Under the pieces are notes generated by a model, which saw nothing but the letters and a program-made list of their open reading frames with translations, was not told the origin of the DNA and ran no database searches. The position numbers were made by a program, and so were the translations under genes. From Neocallimastix lanati (nom. inval.) (taxonomy: Eukaryota > Neocallimastigomycota > Neocallimastigomycetes > Neocallimastigales > Neocallimastigaceae), in assembly GCA_016946835.1 (NCBI GenBank), contig JACVTC010000202.1:62001-126000 (forward strand): a DNA stretch of 64,000 nt, read 5' to 3'. Below, piece after piece: positions 34,437 through 50,640 of this stretch; the stretch's first letter is position 1; every line of letters starts with the position of its first letter.

Positions 34437-35351
34437 TGGTAAAGAATGAATTAATAACCTTTATTCTATTATAAAATATTATTAATAATTCTTTACTAAA
34501 TTGTACTTTCCTATATTCTTGATAACTTAAACCTCATTGTAAAAATAATTTATTTTATTATAAATTAAATTTAACTTGTAAATAATATTAAATCAATCTT
34601 TTAATTAATTTGTTGTATATTATTAAACATATGTATATATTAAAATATTATTGTAAATATTGAAAATTATATACTTTTAAGATATTTTAAATTATTAAAA
34701 CTATTAATATTATTATAAAAATTATTATAAAATTATTAAAATTGTTAATTAAATATTATTATTAAAATTATTAATTAAATATTATTATAAAAATTATTAT
34801 AAAATTATTAAAATTATTAATTAAATATTATCAAATTTACTATTAAAATTATTAATTGAATATTATAAAAATTTTATTTTATTTTTGAAAATAATTACAA
34901 GTATTATTTAAAATAATTAAAGATTATTAAATTTATTATCTTAATCTTTAAAAACATATTATTTAACTTAAAACATCAAAGAAAATAGTAAAAGCTATTT
35001 TCTATATATTTATTTTATAATTATTTTTAATTAAATTATATTTAAATATTACATTATTATATTTATAAAAATTAAAGCAAAAATGAATTATTGATATAAA
35101 ATTAATTCAATAATTCTATACAATTCTTTAAATTATGAACAAATAATTATACCTTAAATTTACAAAAAAATATAAATATTGTAAAAATTTCTTAAAAATT
35201 AAATATGAATATTTGAAATAAATTTTTATACTAATAAAGAATAAATAAATTTTATTAAAACAAAAATTTTTTTTATTTAAAATCAAAGCAGGGTAATCCC
35301 CGTCCCCCCTGCTTGATTTTAAAACTCGACGTACTAACCCCGAGTCTACCA
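34437..35351 (+). repeat. LTR family E, copy 1
   Basis: TGGTAAAGAATG...CCCCGAGTCTACCA, TIR TGGTA/TACCA, flanked by CTGT (34433-34436, 35352-35355). It has a G/C-rich stem-like segment near 35288-35315 (CAGGGTAATCCCCGTCCCCCCTG). Non-coding: a short minus-strand open frame across its right end is a by-product of this GC-rich word. Confidence 0.7.
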
Positions 35352-36200
35352 CTGTGGTAAAGAACGAACATATAATGGATTATTAATTAGAATTTCAACT
35401 TACTTTAGAATCCATTATATTGTTCTTTACTTAATATTACTTTACTATATTTTCTATACTAAATATTATATAAATATTTTTTTTTTTTTTTATATTTTTA
35501 TTAAAAGTTTCTAAAACATCAATAATTCTATATTTTTATTATTAATATCAATATCTATAATTTAACCTTAAATTTTATTATTTTAATAAAGTGTTTATTA
35601 TCAATATTAATATTTTATTTTTATTTTCAAATATATTATTATATTATTATTATATTGTATCAATATTAAAATTGTATTCTTTTTAGTATATTATTTTATT
35701 TTTAAATTAATTATTTAAAATTTTTATTCCCCACAAATAAAATCAAATCTTAATTGATTAATAATAAATATTAAATATATTATAGTTTTTAAATTTATTT
35801 TATACAAAATATAAGAATATTATATTAATATTCTTGATTAAAATAACTTTATTTACTGTAAAATCTTTTTAAATTTTGGTTGTTTCTTTTCGTATATATT
35901 AAATAATTTAGTTTTAGTATATGAAAAATAATATAAAATTATATAAACAAAATTTATTAAAATAAAAAGACTCATGAATTAGTTAATTTAAATTAATATA
36001 AAATTTGAAGTAATTAGTAATAGTAAATTATTTTTTTTAAATATGATGATAAAATGTAGAAAGGCTTTACATATTTATTTTTTGTCAAAAAGTATAAATA
36101 AGTGAAATTTTTCAATAATTAAAATGTAGACAGAAAAAAAATAAAAAATTAAGTAATTAAATAAAATTTCTAATAAAACCCGAATCATAACATCTGCGTG
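35352..36200 (+). repeat. LTR family E-like, copy 2
   Basis: Starts TGTGGTAAAGAACG, like copy 1, with an internal inverse pair GGTAAAGAAC / GTTCTTTAC near 35355 and 35421. It ends about CCCGAATCATAACA near 36191. Promoter-like AAAAAGTATAAATAAG near 36088. Boundaries approximate. Confidence 0.5.
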
Positions 36201-36248
36201 TGTAAGAATCTATAATTATTTGCTAACAAATAATTATATTTCCTTAAT

Positions 36249-36461
36249 TTGTTGAAATTATAACTGAATTGAAATTTCAATTTCAGTTATTTACATTTCA
36301 ATAATTAAAAATATTATTTATTTAATTATAAAATATATATTTAAATAATTAATAATTAATATAAATTCTGGTTTAATATTTAAAGGGTTATCTTAGGCCT
36401 AATAATTCTGAGAATATTAATAAATAAGGTTTATATTAATAATTAATTTCAATAATACATT
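36249..36461 (+). repeat. Gypsy-type LTR fragment (G1-related)
   Basis: TGTTGAAATTATAACTGAATTG..., like the start of the G1 3' LTR (TGTTGAAATTACAACTGAATT), with CTTAGGCCTAATAATTCTGAG near 36392. It is interrupted by the two solo LTRs that follow and may continue at 36843-36868 and after 37566. Confidence 0.65.
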
Positions 36462-36842
36462 TGATATAAAACAAATATGTGTAGTAACATATTTGTATAT
36501 TTAATAATAATTATTAAATATTAAATTTATATCTTTTTGATAATAATTATTTTATTTTATTTTATTTCAATATATATTATTATAATTATAATAATTATAA
36601 TACTTTAATTCATATAAAATTTATATAGTTCTATATATTAGAATATGTATTTAATATATTACCTATTTCTTATAAATTAAATTATTTATATTAGAAATAG
36701 AGAACTCTCTTGTAAAATTTGAGGAATTAGAATTATTATTTAATTGTACGAATATTATAATTTTATTAATAAAATTTACTAAACTACCATTATTTAAAAC
36801 CCACTGCTTATAAATTATTGCACATAAAAGTCCCGCATATCA
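36462..36842 (+). repeat. Solo LTR, family C
   Basis: 381 bp, TGATATAAAACAAATATGTG...GTCCCGCATATCA, flanked by the 4-bp direct repeat CATT (36458-36461, 36843-36846). Confidence 0.92.
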
Positions 36843-36868
36843 CATTTGACGTCACGTGTATTTTATTT

Positions 36869-37566
36869 TGATATGCGGGACTTTTATGTGCTACTAATTT
36901 TTTAATAGTATCGTTATATTTAATTAACCTTTATTAATATATTTTAATTTATAAAACCCAATTAACCAAGGGTCTTCTCTAAACTACAAAAAAGAAGAGT
37001 AGTTATTAGAAATCTTTATAATAATTAAATATTAATAATAATAAATATACATTTAAAATATATTATATCGGAGTATAGTATAATATATAATAAATATATA
37101 TTAAAATAATAAATATAATAAATATAACTATATAATTCTTAAAATGAAAATAATAAAGTTAAATATATAAGAATATAATTATATAATAAATATGAATATA
37201 ATATAATAAATAATATCAACTATATATATTTAATTATAATTAAAATAACTAAAACTATTTCATTATATTATATATTATAATATATAGAAGTATTATGTAT
37301 TTTTAATATAAACTTTAAAATAAATATGAATAGTTAAGATATATATATAATAATATTCTTATATATATTTAGAAGAAATTAACTATTTAATTTAATATAT
37401 TTAATATATTTCATATTATAATGAATAATATATATATAAATATTGAATAATATATGAATAAGAAATTATTTCAAATATTATTATTGACAAAAGAGATATA
37501 AATTTAATATTTAATAATTATTATTAAATATACAAATATGTTGCTACACATATTTGTTTTATATCA
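36869..37566 (-). repeat. Solo LTR, long family C variant, inverted
   Basis: 698 bp, flanked by ATTT (36865-36868, 37567-37570). Its ends match family C inverted (TGATATGCGGGACTTTTATG left; TTTGTTTTATATCA right), but the middle is longer and different, with AACCAAGGGTCTTCTCTAAAC near 36961. Confidence 0.85.
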
Positions 37567-37570
37567 ATTT

Positions 37571-38100
37571 ATATTATGTTTTATATATGTTTACAACATA
37601 TCTATATTAATTTCAATTATTAATTTATTTATAGAAATTTATTAAGTTAATTATTTATTTTTTTTTTTATTGAGATTTTATTTTTCCTTTATTTGTTTAA
37701 GAATTAATTTACAACTTTTATAATAATTTGAAAATTTTAACTTTTAATTAAATTATTGTCTTAAGAATTATTAACTATTTAAAATTATTTAATTTATACA
37801 TCATCATAATATTAATATTTTTTTGTTTAATTTTTCTGAGTTAAGAATTATTTTTATCTAATTAATTATTTATTTATTTAAGGAGAATATTTACATTTTA
37901 AATTAATTTTAATTATTTTAATTATATTAATTATTTTAATTATTTTAAAAATATTATAAGTTATTAAAGTTAATAAAAATTATTTAAAGTTAAATTTTAT
38001 TGATAGGAAATTTAATTAATTATTATTTAATAAATATATTCTAATCCAAAAATTTAACTTGGTAAGTAATTTTAGTCATACTTCATCATGATGCCACGGC
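37571..38100. repeat. AT-rich, probably LTR-derived, no gene seen
   Basis: Between the inverted solo LTR and the 3' end of gypsy fossil G2. It may hold the G2 3' LTR, but I cannot pair it with a 5' copy. Confidence 0.4.
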
Positions 38101-41100
38101 GGTAAAACTTTTACTTTCAGGAAAAGTTAATATTTAATAATATTTTTAAAATGAACTTTCCGATTAAGTAGAATGTTGGTATTAACATCCGAAAGGTCCG
38201 TGTTAAATTGTAATTTTACTACTCGGAATGGCCCAGTAAAATACGGTTCTAACTTCTTTCTTCCAAAATTCCTAACATAAACAAGATCGCCTATTTGTAA
38301 CTTTCGTCCTTCATTCATCGAATTCTTCTCATTTCTTCGTTCCTTCCAGTATTGATTTGCATTCTTGATGTTTGAACAAGCTTTCTTGATCCAATTGTAG
38401 TGATTAACAAACTTCTCTACTAGCAGTTCTTCATTGGATTTGTTTGGATCCCCGGATATAGATGGTCATATTACCAGATCATAGGGTTGATGATCCTTCC
38501 TTCCGTATAATAACTCAAAGCTTGAGTGTTTAGTGACTGAATTTGTTGCTGTACGGAGTGCCCATAGTGCTGCAGGTAGTACTTGATCCCATTCCTTGTC
38601 ACTGTTTCCTAGCAACCTAAGATATTTAACAATTTCTTTGTTTTGGTTCTCCGTCAAGACGTTTGATTCTGGGTGTTACAAACTTGATGTATACATCGTA
38701 CAAATCCAAAAACAACTTCGTTAAATCAGAAGTAAATTGAACTCCATTGTCGGTTGTGATCACTTCTGGAGCACCGTGACGAGCGAAGACATCCATTAAA
38801 AATTGCACGACATCTTCTGAAATAATTGTTTTTAAGGGTGAAGCTTCCACCCACTTCGTGAAATAGTCTACCAGTACAATGATGTACTGGTTTTGCCTTT
38901 CCGTGATTGGAAGTGATCCAATAATGTCTAATCCTACATGGGTAAAAGGAACTTGCAGTTCCGTACAAAAGGATTCAGTAGGCTCTAGATACTTCTTCGG
39001 CTGATTCAACTTGCACTTTTCACACTGCTGGATGACTCTTCTTATGATCATCGTCATTCCAGTCCAGGAATAAGACTTCTTGAGTCTTTCGTAGGCTTTC
39101 AAAAATCGGTCATGGCCTGTTTCATGTGCTTGTTGAAATCTGGATATTGAAGAATTGATGAAGAAGTTAGTTGTTTCTTGAGTAATTTTCATGTTTTTTA
39201 TTCCATTTATAAATTACATTTTTCCTCAAGAGTTGATACAAAGGGGCGGTTAACTGGGCGAACTTGTCAATAAACTTCCGGTAGTATCCAATGGCTCCTA
39301 AGAATGATCGAAGCTCATGCACTTTCTTTGGAGATTCCCAGTTCTCGATGGCTTGTATCTTCTTTTCTTGAGGCTTTAAACCTTCAGCCGTTACTTGGTG
39401 TCCTAGAACTTGTACTTCTGGTTTCATAAAATAACATTTTTCTAAGTTTGCTTTCAATTCAGTTTTTTTGAAGAAAACACTCTCTAGATCGTGAATATGA
39501 TCTTCTTTATTTTTGGAAAAGACTAATACATCATCAATGAAATTGTAAACGGACTTTCCAATTAACGGAAACAAAATTTTGTTCATCTCCTGTTGAAAGG
39601 TTGCTGGAGCGTTACACAGACCGAACGGCATCACCTTGAAGTTGTAATTGGAATACTTTTTGCATCCATAGGTATCTGGTGATACCCAGAATACAAATCT
39701 ATTGTACTAATACTGTGGCTCCATTCATACTATTGAAGATTTCATCGATTAGTGGTAAAGAATAGGCATCCTTTATAGTGACGTTGTTGACCTTTCTATA
39801 GTCAACGCACATCCTCCACTTGCCATTCTTTTTAGGGACCAGTACCACAGGGAAGCTCCATTCTGACTCTGAAGGTTCTATTAAACCTTTGTTGATTAGC
39901 TTGGTAATTTCTTCTTTTAGTACGTCTGATTGAGCTTTTGAAATTATATAAGCTCTTTGTTTCACTGGTTGGGTTCCTGGCTTTAACTTGATCCTGTGCG
40001 AAGCCAATCTTGATGGGCTTAACTCTTCCGTAGAAGTAGCCAGTACATCGATATGTTGTTCCAAAAGTTTAGTGAGTCTTGCTCGATATTCGAAGTCCAG
40101 CTGCTTCTGAAAATCTTCGCTATGGATATACTCTATTGGACTAAGATCTTGATCCTTTATGGGTACTTGTACATCTTCATCTTCTAAATTTCCTTTATTA
40201 CCTGATTCTTTCTTCAGTGCTACAACTTTTAATTTTACTTCTTCGTTATCATTTTCTTCCTTGTTTTCTTCGCATCCTTGTTGATATAACATAATAGTTT
40301 TGTTTCTTCTTCTTCATTATTATCCAAGTATGCTAGTAATTCATTTTTTCCTTCTTCATTTAACCTCTTTAGAGCATTAGCATGAGGGAACACCACCATC
40401 TTGTTTACAGCTTGAGTTTTTAAACCAATCAAAGCGTCATAAAAAGGGTCTGGATTTTCCAAGACTCTAAAGACACATTCGGTAGAATAGCTTCCTATTC
40501 TTACAGGTAGCTTTACCATTACTCCAGACATCATTTCCGAATCTTGAACTGCTTGTCTAATTCTTCCCTGACAAGGCCCTAATTCCTCGTAGTTATCAAG
40601 AGTGTCTAAGAAGCTTTTGGTAATTGCATTCAGGTTACTACAGGTATCTATGAGTAACTTGGCATCCTTATTACCAATGGTTGCCTTCACCATAGCTAGA
40701 TCTTCATCTTCCACTTGTCTGGTTTTAGACTTGTACGTGTGGTCGATATTATTTACTATGGTAATGGTTGGTTCGTCTTTGGTTATAGCACTGATAACCT
40801 TTGGTTTTTCATACCTCAGCATTTTTACTAGTTCGCTTCTTAGTTTCGGGCTAGCGTCTAAGAGTTGCCCCAGAGTTATATTGCTTCGAAGTTGATTCAA
40901 TTCTTCTTTCAAATTATATATTTCTTCATTTTCGATTAACTTGATATGCTTTTCCCTATTTATTTTAGAAGAACTTTCAGTGGTTTCTATAAGGTCAGTA
41001 GTAGGTTTTCTTCTTTCTTGATCTATTGGTTTTGCCTTAGTTGTTAATGGTTGGGCCATGAGGGATGGGTGTACTTGGTTCCTTTTTAGATCCAGTCTCT

Positions 41101-41825
41101 TCTCTGATTTCCTTACTTCTTGAACCTGCGCTTGTTGTTCTTGAAGTTTGGCCATTGCGGGAGTCATTATAGGCCTACTTGTCCCTCCTAAATCCACGTA
41201 TCGCTTCCTCGTTTTTGGACCTTGTGCCTCTATTCCTTCATTAGTTTTTCTCTTCAAGGCGCTAATTGTGTCTTCTTCCACATCATGGGCATTTCCGTTC
41301 TTCATTTCTTTCATGGAAGCAATGTTTTTGGTGTAGGGAGTGCTTCCGCTCCCTTCTAAAAGTTTAAAAGTCTTGAATTAAAAATTATTTCTTTATTCTT
41401 GTCAATGATTTCCTTCAGCTTAGGGCATTGCGATTGATAATGCCCATTTTCAGTACAGTAAAAACACATCACTACATTTTCTCCTTTAGTGGTAAAAATT
41501 TCCTTACTTTTGTTTGATTTATTTCTTGAAAGGCTCTCCTTCTTGATGACGTTCAATCAGTTCCTCGTTTGTTGGTTCCTTGGGTCTTCTATCGTAGATT
41601 TTTTCTCAAGGCGGTCGATCTTCTCAGCAACCTCGTAAGCCTTCTTCAAATTGATATCACCTTTTAAAGTAACTTTCTTCCAGGCCGCATAATTTGTCTT
41701 TAAAGAATCGCAGTAATCCAATACTGTGATTCGCCTTCTTTTCTTCTTTTCCAATCTTGAGTACAAGGAACGGTATCGAACGTTGAAATCTTTGACTATA
41801 ATAACTAGTACATATAACATATCAA
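38101..41825 (-). mobile_element. Ty3/gypsy fossil G2 (GC-richer)
   Basis: Minus-strand gypsy pol and gag without an assignable LTR pair. From right to left: gag fragment with a CCHC knuckle (CFYCTENGHYQSQC, near 41460), an aspartic-protease-like region (LLIDTCSNLNAITKS near 40640), RT with CVDYRKVNNVTIKDAYSLP (near 39770), PFGLCNAPATFQ (near 39610) and an FIDDVLVFS box (near 39530), then integrase with an HxxxGH zinc-binding part, VGLDIIGSLP, TTDNGVQF and a C-terminal GPFRVVKL domain. No chromodomain is evident, so it differs from G1. It is broken in several places. Its base composition is much less AT-rich than anything around it. Confidence 0.9.
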
Positions 41826-41837
41826 TATTATTGATAC

Positions 41838-43737
41838 GTTATAGGTACCACTTATTAAAAATGATAATTTAAAAAAGGCAAGAGATGTTGCTAAAGGTTA
41901 CCAATAGACAAAAGGAAAAGCTTTTTTTTCCACCTACACTCCTACTAGTCAATCAAGAAGTCTTAGAATGTCTATGGCTATTGCTTCAATAAATAAATGA
42001 AAACTAAGACAATTAGATATCGAAGTAGCATATTTAAATGCTGACCTTAATGAAACTGTAAATATTTAATAAATCTTTAATACATTTAATAGTTTAATTT
42101 TTCGTACAATTAATTTATTTAATTTATATGAAATTTTTAATATAAAATTTATTGAAATAAAATTTAATTATTTTTTAAATTGAAAATATTTTTTAATTAA
42201 TTTAGTTAGATTAGTTTAGTTCTAAATAGTTAAATGTTAATTTAAGAATAATCTTAAATAGTTTATTGAAAAACTATTTTTATTAATATTAACTACAATT
42301 ATTATAAGTATTAAAATAATAAATAAAATAAATAGTTTAAAAAAATTAATTTTAGTTAATAAATAATAAAATTATTAATTAAAAAATCTTTTGTTTATAA
42401 ATAAATAGCTTTATATATATTATTAAATAACATTTAAGAATAATCTTAAATAGTTTATTGAAAAACTATTTTTATTAATATTAACTACAATTATTATAAG
42501 TATTAAAATAATAAATAAAATAAATAGTTTAAAAAAATTAATTTTAGTTAATAAATAATAAAATTATTAATTAAAAAATCTTTTGTTTATAAATAAATAG
42601 CTTTATATATATTATTAAATAACATCATATATTAATAAAGTAATAAGAAAAAATATAAATACATGTAATTTTTCTCAATTAAATCGATGTATTAATTATT
42701 AACTATTTTACAGTTAATAACATAAGAGAAATTTATAATTAATAAAAGAATTTATTAATAAAAGAAATTACTTATTTTTATTTGTTTAAATTGTGTAGTG
42801 TTTTTATTATTATAATCTGTTTTAATTGACGGATTTATTACAGAAACGATATATATAAAAATTCCAAAAGGAGACAAAAACTATAATAAAAATAAAGACT
42901 GATTATTAAAAAAGGCCTTGCCTTGTATGGACTTAAACAAGTAGGCCGTATGTGGAACAAAAAAATAACAGATTTCTTAAAATTTATTGGTTTTATTCAA
43001 TATAAATCTGATAAGTGTTTATTTGGTAAATATAATAAAGAAAATAAATTAATAGTATTATTAACATTATATGTAGATGGTATTTTAATCATAGGAGAAG
43101 ATAAAGAAATTAATTTTACTGTTGACGTATTGAAAAACAAATACACAATTTCAAAAGATTCAGATGCCAATAAAATTATTGGTATAAATATTTATAAAAC
43201 AAAAGACGGATATAAAATTAATCAAGAAGATTATATAAATAAAATTATTAAAAATTATAAAATGAATAAAACTAAAATTATTAATTATCCTTGTGGAAAA
43301 ATATCAAATAATGATAGAATAAATAAAAAACCTGTTGATGTTGGAAAAAAATAAATCTTTATTAAGCTTACTTTTGTATGTAGCAGTAAAATCTCGACCG
43401 GATGTAGCTTATGCAGTAAATCAAGTCTCAGAAATTGCGAACATCCAACAACAATAGATTATAAAGCTTTATTAATGATTTTAAAATATTTAAAATTTAC
43501 AATTAACAAATCAATTCGTTATAATAGAAAAAATAAATTAGTTGGATTTTCGGATGCATATTATACAAATGACGAAGCTACAAGAAGATCAGTTAGTGGT
43601 TATATAATTTTCCTTGGTAGTAGTCCTATTTCATGGAAATCTCAAGTTCAAAGAAATGCTCCTTTTTCCACTGCTGAAGCGGAATTTGTTAGCTTAACTG
43701 TTTTAATATTTTTTTGAAGGACAAGTTTGTAATACCA
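41838..43737 (+). mobile_element. Ty1/copia pol fossil
   Basis: Copia-type RT and RNase H remnants. ARDVAKGYQQTKG and LRQLDIEVAYLNADLNET (RT, near 41880-42056) lie left of an inserted family-A solo LTR. LYGLKQVGRMWNKKI (near 42926) and LTLYVDGILIIGED, the DD-box region (near 43065), lie right of it. RNase H has GFSDAYYTNDEATRRSVSGYIIFLG and STAEAEFVSL (near 43540-43700). gag and integrase are not seen. Broken, several breaks. It abuts G2 on its left. Confidence 0.88.
42057..42842 (+). repeat. Solo LTR, family A copy 3, nested in the copia fossil
   Basis: 786 bp, TGTAAATATTTAATAAATC...ACGGATTTATTACA, flanked by GAAAC (42052-42056, 42843-42847). It is longer than the other copies because of a 192-bp internal tandem duplication (42241-42432 and 42433-42624). 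Confidence 0.92.
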
Positions 43738-43819
43738 GCAAAACTGATATCTTTTGTTAAGTTTGTGAAAATCGTTATGTGATTCCTCCAAATTTTTGTC
43801 CTCTAGAAGAATTTAGAGT

Positions 43820-44117
43820 TTAGTTTGTAACGTCTTGTTAAAAAACTAAGAATTGGACTTCATCGGGAGTTCCATTCCATAAAAAATGAAAAAGCTATTA
43901 ATTATATTTTTCCAACGTTTAAATTATTTCTAAATTAAACATTCCATCTGGCTTTCACTTATTCAATTTCTATGTTCCAACAAAATATTTAATTAATATA
44001 AAAATAATAATAATAATCATTAAAAAATTAAAAGTCAAATCTATATTAGATTCAGGCTCATTTTGTAATTTCAATACAGAACAATTATCAAGTAAATTAA
44101 TTCTTAAAATAATAATA

Positions 44118-44151
<34 letters not shown>

Positions 44152-44209
44152 ATAATCAAGGAAATTTCTGGTACTACTATTCAGGCTAACCAATATGTTT
44201 GATCATTTC
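43820..44209 (+). mobile_element. Gypsy protease-region fragment (G1-like)
   Basis: Resembles 20092-20420 of G1: GGACTTCATCGGGAGTTCCAT near 43857 and codons for ILDSGSFCNF near 44046. It ends near the repeat arm at 44210. A relic of a second chromovirus copy. Confidence 0.75.
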
Positions 44210-44642
44210 AAATGTTTGATCGGTTTTATTTATCTTCCTTAAATTGACATAATGTGTAACTTTTATCAAAATTTAACATTTCAATTTATTTTTCTTTGAT
44301 ATAATATTGATTCTTGCAAACGATTCTTTTATTAGGAATCTTTTTAAGAGGCAGATGAGACTCTTGATTTGTTAAGAGTCAGGAATTTAGGGTTTAAAAT
44401 TGGGTCAACCTTATTAATATATTTTACGATAAAGAGTTACTAACATAAAAATTATATTATAATTAATATAATATTAGTAATTTATACTATTTATTATTAT
44501 AATATTTTAATTTATAACACTTAATTATTCCAAATTAAATGCTTTGATATTAAAACATTGGAACTTACACATTAATTACATTACAATATGCTTTTATACA
44601 TTTGAAGCTTATTTTTCATATATTTCACATATTATAATAACA
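44210..44642 (-). repeat. Repeat family R, left arm (inverted)
   Basis: Inverse homologue of 50280-50640, visibly similar over about 400 bp (for example TGATCATTTCAAATGTT, CTTCCTTAAATTGACATAATG, AATTTAGGGTT). Both ends are TG..CA type, so it may be an LTR. No clear target duplication at this copy. Confidence 0.75.
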
Positions 44643-44909
44643 AAAACAACAATAATAATAATAATAATATAATTACAATAAACATATTGGTATAAAATAT
44701 TTAAAAAATATTTTATTTTTAAATTATTAATTTACCCGATAATATATACGTTTCTAATTTTATATTTAAAGATTTTAACAAAATTATATCTCTTTATGAT
44801 AATGAATTTAGTATTAGTTAAAATTACATATTACTTTATTAAAAAGTTATTATTATATATTAAATTTTTAATTTTTATTTGTTATTTTTTTAAGTTAGTT
44901 AATTTTTAT

Positions 44910-44963
<54 letters not shown>

Positions 44964-45057
44964 TTTTCAATATAAAATAACATAAACATAATAAATAATT
45001 GATTAATATATATAAAAATTATATATTTCTTCCAAAGATAAAAAAATATGACTAAAT
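44643..45057. other. AT-rich spacer with a poly-A run, no gene seen
   Basis: Contains an A-run of about 39 bp at 44922-44960 and the 3' flank of the Asn-rich gene. Confidence 0.5.
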
Positions 45058-49713
<4,656 letters not shown>

Positions 49714-50279
49714 GCTTAATATTTTATATTGATATTATAAAAGAAGTTAATTTCAAATTTAAAAATTTTCTTTAAAAATAAATGAAAAAATAAATTAAAT
49801 TATTAACCAAATTTCTGAATTTATATTAATAAGATAAAACAACAGCGTAGTTATAATAATTGTATGAATAATTAAAAAGAAAAAAAAGAAAGTTAATAAA
49901 TAAATAAAATAAAATAAAAATATAAAAAATACATTACCTAAAATATAGAGAAATAGAGAAAATATAATTTCAAAATTTAAAATTTTATATTGAACAAAAA
50001 TCAATCAACTTATTTTTCCTTTTTTGTTGGAATATTATAATAATCAAATATATAAAATAAATATATACTTCATATAAATAAAAATATTTATATTACTAAT
50101 GATTTATTATTTCATAAATTTTTAGTAGAAATTTTTATATTTATTAAATTTTTATATTTATTAAATTTTTAAGTAATAAAATATTTATTATTTTTAAATA
50201 TAAAATTTTTGATATTATATATATATTATCAAAAAAATAATAATAGATTATAATTATTATAATTAATAATAATAATAAT
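49714..50279. other. AT-rich upstream region, no gene seen
   Basis: Upstream flank of the Asn-rich gene. Short open frames here are low-complexity Phe/Ile coding and I see no gene. Confidence 0.5.
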
Positions 50280-50640
50280 TGTTAAAATATGTGAATATGA
50301 AACTAATGTAATAAAATGTGATGTAATATAATTAATATGTAAGCCACAATTAATTAATAAGCATTATATTTTTAGAATAATTAAGTACTTGTGTAATTTT
50401 TTATCATAAAATGTACTAATGAAGTTGACATAAATATGAACCCTAAATTTCTTACCTTTAACAGATTAAGAGTCATACCTGATTTTTAAAAGTTCTTAAC
50501 AAACTTAGCAAAATAATTGTTTGCTGGCCATAATATTATGTTAAAGACAAATAAATTGGAATTTTAAAATATGATAAAAGTTGCTCATTATGTCAATTTA
50601 CGGAAGACTACTAAAACTGATAGAACATTTGAAATGATCA
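50280..50640 (+). repeat. Repeat family R, right arm (solo-LTR-like)
   Basis: 361 bp, TGTTAAAATATGTGAATATG...ATTTGAAATGATCA (TG..CA), flanked by TAAT on both sides (50276-50279, 50641-50644). Inverse homologue of 44210-44642. A partial direct copy starts at 52230. Confidence 0.7.

Noticed and set aside
35128-35352. Minus-strand open frame beginning MVDSGLVRRVL
   Set aside because: It covers the GC-rich right end of an LTR, which explains the less biased start; the rest is AT-only.
40602-40895. Plus-strand open frames over G2 (also 41148-41336, 38726-38968)
   Set aside because: They lie antisense to or in another phase of clear gypsy domains; the domain evidence is on the minus strand.
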